64,000 nucleotides of DNA, from contig NC_079878.1 of the NCBI RefSeq assembly GCF_029227915.1, positions 12,648,001-12,712,000 on the forward strand, read 5' to 3'. This document shows, piece by piece, positions 9,936 to 20,398 of the stretch. Below the pieces are notes generated by a model. It worked only from the letters and a program-made list of their open reading frames with translations, was not told the origin of the DNA and did no database searches. Within the stretch, counting starts at the first letter, position 1. Each line of letters begins with the position of its first letter. This DNA comes from Hydractinia symbiolongicarpus. Lineage: Eukaryota > Cnidaria > Hydrozoa > Anthoathecata > Hydractiniidae. A program made the position numbers and the translations under genes.

Positions 9936-11022
9936 CCTTCTAAATTTTTTCCAATGACCCAATAACTTGGGATCTGCAACTTGGTCAAATTTTGCTATTG
10001 CTTAAATATGACATGAATTTTTGCAGCGTAACGAAATCTAACAATCTTTAAATGTGAATATCTTGAGAACGAAAAGAGCTTTTTAAAAGTCCAACATCAT
10101 TTTATACTTCGGGTTCTCTTTAACAACGCCATTGTTATTATTCCATTAGTCCAGTCTGTGTACCCCTCAGCTTGTGCATGGGACTTTTTGATTTTATCAG
10201 TTAGGGTGAGGGTTCTTTTAAATCATCATAAATCTGTATGAGGTAAAAATTTAATCATAAAATATTTTTAGAGTTATTTTGTGGCAGTGCTTTTTTTATA
10301 AATTTCTGTAGCATAAATCACACAAAACGTAGGAAAAACGAACTCAACCTAGCTTGTGGCATATACAGTTTATTTAGGTGTTTTGCATCACACTGGCCTG
10401 CAGTAAAAATCGAAATTGTTTTAGCGAGAACTAATTGTAGACTTATTGGTAATAATACCATGTTTTGCACTATATGGATTGTTTAAGTTTAAATACAAAC
10501 TCTTACAAATATTTTAAGAGAAGCATTGTTGACATTTCCTTTTATGTACAAAACAAAGAGCCCTATACAGGTCAGCGAGACATTTTGAACATTTTCCCAC
10601 CCTTTACAGGATATTTTACTAATTAAAATTCTTCGGTAGTTGTACTTAAAACAGTCCTTAACTGTGCAAAATATGATAGAAAGAAATGCATACAATAAGT
10701 TGCTGTTTAAATTATTTTTCATTGTGAAATAGTTTGTTTGAAACCTGAAGCTTTATCCTCATTGAGTTTACACCAAACTTCACAATGCATTTGTGTACCT
10801 TTCGTATGTATACATGAAAAAGAAATTTAATGTTGCCCTTCCTATATTTTTTTGGCGCTTTACTATCCTAATGCACATTTTTTTGTTAGGAACTTTCGCC
10901 AATGGATTAAAATAAAATTTCATTGCGTAGGAAATGATTGGATGGCCTTGTCATGTGACAGGATAGGTGGCCCTGTCCCGTATTTGTTTGTTTCTTGTTG
11001 TTGTTTATCAGTTAGTTAATTA

Positions 11023-11044
11023 GTTTGTTTGTTTGTTTGTTTGT
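11023..11044 (+). repeat. (GTTT)n microsatellite
   Basis: About five and a half tandem GTTT units upstream of the PDZ gene. Confidence 0.9.
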
Positions 11045-11099
11045 ATATTTCTTATTTTATTTGTTTATGTTAGGTTGTGTAAGCACATAAATGTAAGTT

Positions 11100-12956
11100 A
11101 TGCAAAGACATTTGTTTCGTGGTGTAACTCAATTGGAACTGTTATTTAACTTCCGAGCTTTAACATTGTCATCTGTGCATCAAAATTGGAATCATGTAGC
11201 TTATACACGAAACTTGGATCTTGGTAGGCACATCTATGAAGCTTCTGCAGTGAAGAGGTTGATAGATGAATATCCCGAATGGTCAGCATCAGAGATCAAT
11301 GACGTCACACAAGGTAAAGTATACACCATTTTTTATTAATGTTGACCCACATATTAAATAGTTCACTTTGGTAAGATAGTAATATTCTTTTCAGATAGAT
11401 AACTGTATGTTATTTTTTGTTGCTGAAAACATGGCTGGTATCCATGTAAAATTACTACCTGGCAGTATGATGTCTTCTTTATATCTGAAGTTTTTTTGGC
11501 TTATATCGATCACGTGAGTGGGCGCTATTTTCCTGTAGCGACCGGCTAAAATGTAAACAAAAAAGGGTATAAAGCTATAAAAATGTCCATAGAAAAGCCA
11601 TGTTTTAAACTAATTGATACAAGCTTTTGTGAGTACGATGAGATAGATAAATTTATACTTGATCAACAGTCTGTAAAAACAAAATATACCAAATGACCTA
11701 AGTTATTTCCACCTGCCCCTTTCTTCCCTTAGTCATACAGAGCCCCTAAAAGCCAGCCTAAATAGGTTTAATATTTTACGTGAAATTTTAAAAATTCGTG
11801 AATATCATGAGAACAGCCCTGTTGTTTTCATTTTTGTTTTCTTGAAGAATTGGTTTTGTTGAATTATTAAATATGAATGGTTTATACAATTATAGATTTT
11901 TTGACTGATATACACAACAGCATAAAATTAAACGATTTATCTTTGTATGTCATTGTAGGAATTGCTGATAACAATCTGATACATTCGAACGTATCGTCCC
12001 TTGAGTTAATGCGAACTTCAACATGTTCCAACGACGTCTTCGCAACGCTCGGCGAAGCTCGTCTAAAGGACGACGCTGAAACAGTGTCAGAACTTCTCAG
12101 TGCTATTTATGAGAATTGTCTCCTGAATATATCGCAGAAAGAAGTCGAAAGTTTAATTAAACACCAACACCCTAAACACTTGTTAAAAAGTATAAGCGAA
12201 ATAGAAAATCGCCGCATTTTTCTCGATACGAATATGGTGGATAGTAAATACGAAGCAACCGTGTACTGTGATGATCACGTGGTGTGTACGGAAACCCACG
12301 ATGTTCTGGGAGAAGCTGAGCGAAGATCATGTCTAAGAGCTTTAAAAGAAGAATTTTCAAAGCAATTCGATGCCTATGATATTCAGTCTGATGCTCTTCC
12401 CCTAGAAGATTACGTTGACTTAGGATCCGATGCTTATAACCAGCGTGTTGTAAGTTTAAAAAAGCCTGCTGACGCCACATTTGGATTTACTATCCGCGGT
12501 GGAGAGCGTAAAGTTATTCGAAATAAGGAGTACATTCAGTTGCATATTATCACGCCAGTTTTTATAAGTCATGTTGAGAATGACTCAGCCGCGGAGAAGT
12601 GTGGTTTAAAGGTAGGCGATGTATTGTTGGCGGTAAATGATCACTCCCTCGTAGACGTTACGCATAGCCAAGCTGTAACTTCACTGAAGAAATTTACAGA
12701 TCGGGAAGAAGTAAACTTTACTGTGAAATTCGCAGAGAAAGAAGTTTATAAACATGAAACAGAGCAAAGATTTTTAGAAAGAGAAAAAGAAAGCATTCGA
12801 GAGGAAATTAAATCGGACCGAATGGGGAGGTGGCACTCAGCTAAAGCCAAAGCTGATCCTGAAGAATATTATTTAGAAAATTTTGAACACAAAAAGCGCC
12901 CGTATCAACATAACAAGATAAGAAAATCTTTGCGATTGTGGGATTACAAACCTTGA
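11100..12956 (+). CDS. PDZ-domain protein, two coding exons
   Basis: Exons 11100-11313 and 11959-12956 join through a GTAAAG donor and a TTGTAG acceptor with an intact frame, giving 403 residues. One PDZ domain spans about residues 234-330. It has a carboxylate-binding loop of the form FGFTIRGG, and the typical GLKVGDVLLAVND and HSQAVTSLKK segments. Upstream, residues about 110-155 are helical and leucine-rich and could be an L27-like module, but this is weak. The C-terminal 70 residues are highly charged (EREKESIREE, then a basic tail ending LWDYKP). No SH3, guanylate kinase or membrane segment is seen. PDZ domains bind C-terminal peptides of partner proteins, so a scaffold role is the reasonable inference. 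I do not recognise the family. The true start could lie in an unseen upstream exon. Confidence 0.8.
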
Positions 12957-13481
12957 AAAAAAGCTCAAATTTCTTGTCATGTGCGAAATATCTTAGCTAA
13001 ATAAGCAAAAATAGCTGGGTTTTTTTTGTTTTTTTGTTTTTGATTGATTAGCTCTTCACGATTCAGTTGTCAAATGCCAGCATTGTTGTAGTGGACCACC
13101 GTTATTTGCAAGATGTAAATAATGTCGTTGCACTCTATGTAGTGGCCACACCTAAAATCTGAAAATCAAAAATGTCTGACCCTTAAGCCTAACCCTCTTA
13201 AATAACATAAAATTTAGGCAAAATATTGATTCCTCTGAAAACCTTAAATTTGTTGTCCCATGCATTTTTTCTTATCAATCACGTTTTTTAAAACAGCCAA
13301 TATGTCAGGCTAGATTGAGACAAAATGGAGATAGAGTCTAGGTATTTTTTTCAGTGTTTTCTAAAGTTTGAGAAAAAACAAATTCTCCTAAAGTCTGCTA
13401 AAATTTTAAATTTGTTCTGTTCATACCAAACTTAGTAAGAATTGTACGGAGCATACAGAGCTAAAGTCAAGGAGGGTCAAA

Positions 13482-13581
13482 AAAATAGGGAATGTTGCAT
13501 TCCCTATTTTCGTCCCAAGAGCTCTTGGAGATACACCTCAAGGTTTACCTCAATGAGCTTTGGGGACAAGTATAGGGAATA
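13482..13581. mobile_element. Fold-back / small MITE cluster
   Basis: A perfect 13-bp hairpin (AAAATAGGGAATG, 3-base loop, complement) at 13482-13510 runs into TTCGTCCCAAGAGCTC. About 45 bp later GAGCTTTGGGGACAAG and TATAGGGAAT close an imperfect inverted repeat. The CGTCCC...GAGCTC ends resemble those of the small elements at 37969 and 39753. Confidence 0.55.
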
Positions 13582-14624
13582 TTGAAGCTTCCAGGTTCCA
13601 AAACTTTTCTTTCTGATTTTTTCTCAAATGAAATAGAATCAAAGAATTAAAAATCATAGAGTGTTTTGAAATTACCCTGGTGTTTTGTTCAAATCTAACA
13701 ATCAATAAGGTTCTTACACACGCGCGCACTTGAGTCTTACACAACGATAAATAGACTTAATAACAAAGTAGCGGCTAATCATAACACGTTTTGTGAAAGT
13801 GGGATGCTGGAGGTATCCTAGGCAACTATTCCTATATAAAGTGGAAAAATGCCGGTTCACGACTTAGTTATTGTGTAGAAAAATGTCAGACTTGTTTTCA
13901 ATGCAGTTATAAAGAAACACGTGCAGTTTTTGAAACGCATACAAATACAAGGGGATTGTCTTTTGCGTATTTATTTTAAGAGTATAAGAAAATGTGTTCT
14001 TTTGATTTTTGTTTGCAAATATTATTTTATGGCCAGCTTGGCGCTGACTTTTGAATAAGATTTTTGAAACAATAATTTTCGCGGGCTTTATTAATATGGT
14101 TTCCCTATTGGTCAGAAAAAATAGCAAATAACAGAAAAGCAACTTCTTGAAAACGAGGCTCAGATGCACAGGATAAAAAGGAAATGTTAGAAAGACCGAA
14201 GGAAAGTTATTTAAAATTTCTAACGAGCGCCTGATAAAAAACTTCCCCTCATTAGTTTCTCATACAGTCTCATGCATTACTTAGTACCAGTCGATAAAAA
14301 AGCCCATTAAATTACCTCCATCTCTCCATCCTTTCAAACAAAGGTGCATTTAGACACGTGAGTAGGGCAGCCATAACTCTTAATATTCTCCTGAAAACCC
14401 CTCTGAAAATAATGCTTCGAATCTATTTTTTGTCTAGCTTCGATTTTTTAGTCATCGGATGATTAGAACAATTTACGCCTTTTTTAATTAAAATTTCTGT
14501 TTTTATCGAAAGAATATACTGGAAAAATTCAGAAATTTACCTTTAAATAAATGGCGAGTATAACCTTTTTTCTCTATTTCTTTAACTGCTGTGATTCTCG
14601 ATAGGCGTGCTAAGGACACACGAA

Positions 14625-14742
14625 ATGCAGTATATAAAGGACATGCTAACTAAGGAATTTATACACAAAAACAGAGTAGTATAGTATTTATAATTGTCAA
14701 CAAATATTCGAAAGAGGCGCCAATTTAACATTTACGGTATGT
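14625..14742 (+). promoter_or_regulatory. Candidate TATA promoter with short exon
   Basis: TATATAAAGG at 14631 is followed about 100 bp later by a good splice donor (ACG, then GTATGT, at about 14737). This would make a non-coding first exon, possibly of the bHLH gene. No transcript evidence is available. Confidence 0.35.
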
Positions 14743-15989
14743 AAATTTTATTTAAAGGTTTTTTATGCATTTGTGCATCTGATCTAAGGCCTAGATTCTT
14801 TTTTTTATTATTTCCAGGACTTTTATTAAAAGAGTAAACAAGAATCCCTGGTAATTAGGTTGCTGTATTACGCACTACACAACAAATTACGTGAAATTAA
14901 ACAGGGCGCTTCTACTACACGCGTTTGGGAATAATCAATTAATTATAAACAAAAAAGCAGTTACGTTTTTGATTGCTCGTGCATTTAAAGTTCTCATACC
15001 ACGTGTCTTTCTGATTGTCTGCAAGTTTGCCTGGTGTGTTATGATGTAATCCTTTTTTTGCGGGAGAAAAAGTGTGAATTAATTTCTAATACTTTCCAAT
15101 GAACAAATTAACGTGGTTAAAATTTCGCCTATAAAAAGCAAGCCTCAAGCAGAAATTTGGATTAATGAAAGGAAGAAAACACAGAGAGAGAATAGCTGTT
15201 GGAGTTATTAGATCTTTTGTTCGAAGGGTTAAAAAAAGCCAGGTGTCCGTTATTAAGCGCGCTCAAATTTGCCATTGTTCTTCCCTAATCCATTTTCAAT
15301 AATCTTTTTCGTTAAAATTGGCGCGTTTATTTTTGATATAAAACAAAAGATTGTGAAATTTGTATCAGTCAAAATTAAAGTCAAGTAAGAGGAAGATCAC
15401 GCTTCAACTGGATACACTATCAACATTATTTTTTACTGGTGAGACTTTTTTGTTGACTTACTTCTTGTTGATGTATTCCTGAAATAGAAAAGGAATGAAG
15501 TAGGTAACTGAAAAAAATACTGGTTCTAGTAAAACACTTAGAAGACATTCTTAGCGTATTGTCTTTACAGTAATATATATTTTTTGTCATTATTAAAGTC
15601 ACAAAAAGTAAAACGTATATAAAATTTTAGTTTGAACTTGCTGGCGTCTTGCTTATTGCCATTTGAAAAAATATTAAGAAACACAGAAAGGACAGACTTT
15701 TCTAAACACTACAAAATGCTAATTGCTTTAAGTATAATTAGTTTGCACCTATTTGTCTGTATTCTTCGTCGAAGTTGTATCAATTTTATTTGGATGGCTG
15801 CATAATTACGAGCGCTAATTATTAGGCGGATTCTTTTAATGTTTGCGCATGCTTAGAACAAAATCGATTTTGCTGTATCAAAAAAAACGTAAAAGAAGTT
15901 GGATACTATGTAAATAATAAAACCAAATAATATTTGTTATTTATACTTTTGCCAAATACTTTTTTGGGAGGGCTGGGTATAATTTGCGT

Positions 15990-16160
15990 ATGACACATAA
16001 GATAAAAATTCATTTTTCAGCGCCGCTTTGTGGAAAAACAATACAAAAATTTGCGTTTAAAAGGTTTGTTTACAACTTTATCTTGATCATGTATTGTTGC
16101 GCATTCTCTCAAAGATGACGTTTGATCTCTAAAAAAGAGGCCTTTAAATATAGATTTGAC
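15990..16160 (+). promoter_or_regulatory. bHLH promoter segment, duplicated downstream (copy 1)
   Basis: This segment lies directly upstream of the first bHLH coding exon and contains a TATA-like TTTAAATATAG near 16143. It also has TTTATCTTGATC (GATA-type site), TGTTTAC (forkhead-type site) and a long identical core GCGTTTAAAAGGTTTG shared with the copy at 18252-18430. Factor names are inferred from consensus only. Confidence 0.65.
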
Positions 16161-16231
16161 GTGTTTTACTTAAAACATATATTTGTTTTCTTCGCTTGTG
16201 TATTCCTGGAAGTCAGAATTGTAGCAACAAA

Positions 16232-16985
16232 ATGGTGAGCCAAGATGATTTTGTTTTTAACAAAATAATTATACGGCTGTTTGTGAAAACCTAATATTTG
16301 CTTGATTCACACGGATAAAGGAGGTGTAAAAGCAACCTTGAGAATACAGCAAGTAGAAACTGCGGCAAGTAAAACACGAATATCAAAATTTGTCGATGCG
16401 ATATGCTTCGTGCATCATATTTGCTTTACGATTTTCTCAGCGCAAAACAAGAAGTCTTTGTTTGCAGAAAACATGTTGTTCAGAGTTGTAGTTCAGCCAG
16501 AAATAAATCGCTATGCTAGCTGTTATGTTTTCATTGTTTGTTTTTTCATTGTCTTATGTTTTCAGGATTTCGAAATGCCAGAAAAAAAACGGAAATCCAT
16601 TTCTGTTTCTTCATCTGAAGAAGAGCATTCATCCTCTTCAGGAGAAAATAGTTATTCGATCGATGATTCGCACGGTGGTTACACCACGCATACCCGCGTG
16701 AAGCGATTACGCGCGAACGATCGTGAACGAAGACGTGTGCATTTAATAAATTGCGCCATGGAATCGCTACGTGACGTCATCCCTGGATTAAAAGAAAAAC
16801 GTAAGTTAACGAAACTGGAATTACTGCGTGCGGCGAATCAATACATATGGATTCTGGATGAGGCTTTACGTACTGGCCATACAATTGATGAAATTTTAAA
16901 CGGACCGAAAGAGCTGCCGCGAATCTACTATGTCGGTTCTTTCGGTTATGCAATGCCGACATTGAAAAGAGAAACAAATGGTTAA
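16232..16985 (+). CDS. bHLH transcription factor, neurogenin/atonal group
   Basis: The coding exons are 16232-16234 (the ATG alone, immediately before a GTGAGC donor) and 16566-16985 (after a pyrimidine tract and TTTTCAG). The protein is 140 residues. If the first exon is wrong, the ATG at 16575 gives 136. An acidic, serine-rich N terminus (SSSEEEHSSSSGE) precedes the bHLH domain at about residues 45-100. The basic region RLRANDRERRR carries the conserved Glu that contacts the E-box, then helix 1 (LINCAMESLRDVIP), a short loop with KRKLTKLELL, and helix 2 (RAANQYIWILDEAL). KLTKxExLRxAxxYIWxL is characteristic of the neurogenin/NeuroD/atonal superfamily; helix 1 is divergent. Such factors pair with E-proteins and drive neural or secretory fate. 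Exact subfamily is not assigned. Confidence 0.85.
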
Positions 16986-17576
16986 AAAATCCAAAGTTTT
17001 TGTTTGGTTCAAAAATGGGTTTTGTTTATGTTCTGTATAGAATTCGGAAAGTTCGTGTAATTTAAAAACGGATTGTTTAATATGTATATACATTTTTAGG
17101 CGACTTTTGTAAATAATTTTTGCGCCCGTTTTAATGGTTTTTGTTAAATTTATTTAAATTCCTTTCTTCAAGTGTACAACAGCCTTTTGAAATCGTAATA
17201 TATTTATTAGAAAAAAACGGGACGTACTTTCTTACTTTCCCATGCGTGCACCAGACTTATTTAGTACCCTCAAAATATTAACTTCTTCATATATAATTAC
17301 ATTGCCAGACGACATTCCGACATGTAATGTTTTGATTTCGCGTTATGAACATTGCGCATGCGTACACTTTGCGAGTAGAAATTGTAAACACAACATATAT
17401 TAATCTACCGTAATAAAAAAAATCCATTGAAAAAAAGAAACCTCTACAAATGAGTAAAAAAAAAATTTCAAAAAAATTTCAGTAACATTTTATTTTCTGG
17501 TTTCCAAAAACTTCATGAATTCATGCGCCTGGCTTTTTATACTTGTCAGAATGGGTTCCCCTCCAAATACTGGAAA

Positions 17577-17650
17577 CTAGTCGTTGGCTCATGGAAAAAT
17601 TCACGGGTTCGCCTGTTCTTTTTATACCGCTTTTTCTTACACGCGACATT
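17577..17650 (-). mobile_element. Helitron-like 3' end, truncated copy
   Basis: Read on the minus strand, it has GCGGTATAAAAAG, then a degenerate hairpin (CCCGTGAATTTTTCCATG), then GCCAACGACTAG. This matches the 3' terminal 60 bp of the copy at 33765-33914. The 5' part is missing. Confidence 0.65.
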
Positions 17651-17929
17651 AAAAAAACTACTCGTTTTTAGATACTTTTCGAATTTTTGTATCAAAAAAG
17701 CAAGTTTCGGATTTATTTATATTCTATAATTTCTCTTGTTTACTAACATAGTTATAATAACTATTATTATGTTTTCTCAATTGGCGCCATTTTTGCACAA
17801 AAGTCTTGGTGCACACCACTTCGTTTCCAGATCTTTCCAAAAAGACATCTTTCGTCTCATGCAACATTACGTTTCACTCTACTTCCTCTTTGGGAAATCC
17901 ATCAAATGGCAGTTTAACTCTCTTTTATT

Positions 17930-18230
17930 TAGTGTCATGGAACCCTACCGGACTTTGGAAAAATTGAATTCAGACTTCACCTTTTTTGTAAGAATAAAGA
18001 AGGTGTGAATAGTTTCTTTTGTCTTTTTTGTCAAAACAAACGATGAGAACGGTTCTTTTGAGGCAAAAATATTCGCAGAATCAATTGTTACAAAATTTGT
18101 ATATACTTTGATTTTTGGTGTAAAAAAATTTGAGCCTCAAATATAAGAACAATTTCATGCTAAGCACGTAAAAAGATTGGAATAAGAATAATGCTATTCC
18201 TGGTTCTTACGAAAAGTAAATGTGAGTGAT
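17930..18230 (+). repeat. Dispersed repeat, copy A
   Basis: It aligns imperfectly but collinearly with about 21955-22390: GACTTCACCTT, then AAAACAAACRATGA, then TTCTTTTRAGGCA, then ATTGYTACAA, then GAACAATTTCA. Both copies are plus-oriented and flank the THAP/SWIM transposon. Confidence 0.55.
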
Positions 18231-18251
18231 GTTGAAAATTCGCAATCTCGA

Positions 18252-18430
18252 ATGACACATTAGATAAAAAAATATTTTCCTGCGCGCCGCTTTGTGAAAA
18301 AAACAATACAAAAATTTGCGTTTAAAAGGTTTGTTTACAACTTTATCTTGATCGTGTATTGTTTCGCATTCTCTCAAAAATAACTTTTGATCTCTAAAAA
18401 GAGGCTCTTTTAAATAAAGATTAAACGAGT
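18252..18430 (+). promoter_or_regulatory. bHLH promoter segment, copy 2
   Basis: Nearly the whole of 15990-16160 recurs here in the same orientation with scattered substitutions. This includes TTTGCGTTTAAAAGG, GTTTGTTTACAACTTTATC, CATTCTCTCAAA and the TTTAAATA element. Instead of a bHLH exon it is followed by a transposon about 60 bp later. Confidence 0.75.
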
Positions 18431-18853
18431 TTTTCTTTGAAAATGTTTTGAGATTTTTTCATGAAGGCTGTGCTGTGTACGTGTCGAAACAATAGACCTT
18501 TTCATAAATGATTGCGTAACTTTGCTTCGTTGCACGGAAACGAGGCAAGCGGTGCTTAAAATTCTTTACTAATTGCTTCCAATATGATTCTTTGTTTACG
18601 CTAACAACAGATTCAAAATGCTGCGGAGATACATTATTATGAGGGCGATATTTACATAAAAACGAGTTAACTCCTTAATAAAAGGCTTTATCTCTATAAA
18701 GTTACGCATCTTTTGACATTAATAAGCGCTGGCATTCTGAGTTTGAAGACAAGATCTGTGGAAGTGTTGGTTTTGTGACAAGCTTTATTTCAGAAATATT
18801 ATATCTAAAATTTGTAAAAAACAGTTATTTTAATAGCTAAATCTCAGCTCAAT

Positions 18854-20398
18854 ATGGATTTTAAAAAACACGAGTTGGAGATACCAGATTTTGATGATTA
18901 TTTCAAAAACAACATGGTTGGTAAGTAACCTTAAACTTTTAAGCTAGCTAGCAAGAGAAATTTACGTTTTAATGGAAAAAAGTGATTGTTAGGAAAACGA
19001 AAACTATAAAAAATGTATATATATAGGTTTTTTAAATTTATGTAGATATGGATGCCATTACTCTCACAGAAGATGATATTGACAACCCATATGTAAAATT
19101 AAATGTTACAATGCTTTCAAAATATCCTATGGAACATTTAAAACAGTGGTTAGTATTTAGAGGAGACACTCTACGTGGTATTCACACACTAAAAGATGCC
19201 CAAGTTAGGTAAGTGATATTAAATTGTAGAGAGAAGCTGAACAGAATTATGGCTTTATTATATTGCAAACACAAATCTAGAAACATAAGAAAAGTGGAAT
19301 GTTGGTAATTACAATTTCACAACAGAAGTCAGAGCAACCTCAATAAACTTGGATTTTATAATATTTTCATAGAAAATTATTTTACATGCTTTTTTACCAT
19401 CATATGTGTATGTAGCTATTTATATATAATATATATTCTAAAAAAATATTTTCCTAAATTCAAGATTTTGTATGCATAAAAAGCAACACATTTGTATTCA
19501 ATGTATTTTTCTTCACTTTAGAGTATGGAACTACTTTGAGAATAAAAACAATCAGAAGATTGTTGATCCAACACCTGATAAGCTTTGGATTAGGAAAAAA
19601 GCAATGGAGCTAGGAAAAATTTTAAAACCGCTTTGGAAAGAAGGCTCACTACCTGAAGCACCCTCAGCAATACAAAATGATATGAAAAATCCATTGGACC
19701 TCACTGGCTGGTCAAAGTCTTTGCAAGGTGTACCTGTCTTTACCGTTACGCAAATGACAGACTATCACACAAAAGTAAACAATACATTTGTTGAAAAGGC
19801 TAAAACAATTAAAAAACATTTTGCAAGAGGTGAACAATTTGTAGAAGAAAAATACATTGATACCAGCACAATATATGTCAAACAAGACAATAATATATTT
19901 TGTATAAAAGGTATAGCTGCTGCAAGTTTAAAAAAAATGAATAGATGGGTGTTTATTGTACTTAACAAAATTAATGGTGAAGTTGTATTTGCACATTGTC
20001 AATGTCCAGCCGGAAAAACCGGCACATGTTCGCATTGCTATGCCGTTATGAAACTGTTAGCTAAATGGGTAGTTGATGAATTGCGTATGATTCCAGAGCC
20101 TAAAGCATGCACATCAATGCCATGTGTTTGGAATGTACCGCAGGCAAGAGAATATATGCAAAAGCCACCTGTCTCAGAACTAACCATTAAATCACCAGAT
20201 TCAAAAAGGAATGCCACAAATACTAAAAAAGGAATTACATCTTCATTGTACGAGCCAAGATCTGAACATAACAGAGACACACGTAGTGACAGTTTGAGAA
20301 TTTTGCTTGACAACGTCACTAATTTTCATGGCAAAGCACATGCACCAAAAATTACATCATTTTGTGTAAATATAAAGATGAAGGCACTGCAATTTTAA
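18854..20398 (+). CDS. Transposon SAP-like/SWIM zinc-finger protein, C-terminally truncated
   Basis: Exons 18854-18920, 19046-19208 and 19522-20398 splice in frame (donors GTAAGT and GTAAGTG; acceptors TATGTAG and CTTTAG) into 368 residues. Residues about 46-75 (YPMEHLKQWLVFRGD, then GIHTLKDAQVR) look like a SAP-type DNA-binding helix pair. A SWIM finger CxC-x7-CxH lies at C236, C238, C246 and H248 (HCQCPAGKTGTCSHCY). In the known transposon family a YqaJ exonuclease domain follows; here the frame ends in an unrelated tail (VNIKMKALQF) that is antisense transposase sequence. It therefore probably binds DNA but lacks nuclease activity. The final exons overlap the convergent gene by 47 bp. Confidence 0.75.

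Larger units (their letters stand above)
9033..11099. other. Gene-free interval: PAQR 3' region and upstream of PDZ gene
   Basis: AT-rich, with no supported exon. It contains a perfect 20-bp tandem duplication at 9896-9935 and a GTTT tetranucleotide run at 11023-11044. The short open frames here lack codon bias or recognisable motifs. Confidence 0.5.
12957..16231. other. Intergenic: PDZ 3' end to bHLH gene
   Basis: No coding exon is supported. It holds a fold-back/MITE cluster (13482-13581), a clear TATA-type sequence near 14631, a second (CTATAAAAAGC) near 15130, and the first copy of a duplicated promoter segment (15990-16160). These TATA-like elements may be alternative upstream promoters of the bHLH gene. 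Confidence 0.5.
16986..18490. other. bHLH 3' region and intergenic repeats
   Basis: AT-rich 3' flank with no further exon. It contains a truncated Helitron-like end (17577-17650), one copy of an ancient dispersed repeat (about 17930-18230) and the second copy of the bHLH promoter segment (18252-18430). The open frames at 17523-18008 show no recognisable protein. Confidence 0.5.

Noticed and set aside
11877-11958. Upstream extension of the second PDZ exon as a separate start
   Set aside because: The acceptor ending at 11958 joins in frame to the exon ending at 11313; the extension is intronic.
16302-16565. Upstream extension of the bHLH reading frame
   Set aside because: A strong pyrimidine tract and TTTTCAG acceptor at 16565 plus an upstream ATG/GTGAGC donor show that this part is intron; its residues are not bHLH-like.
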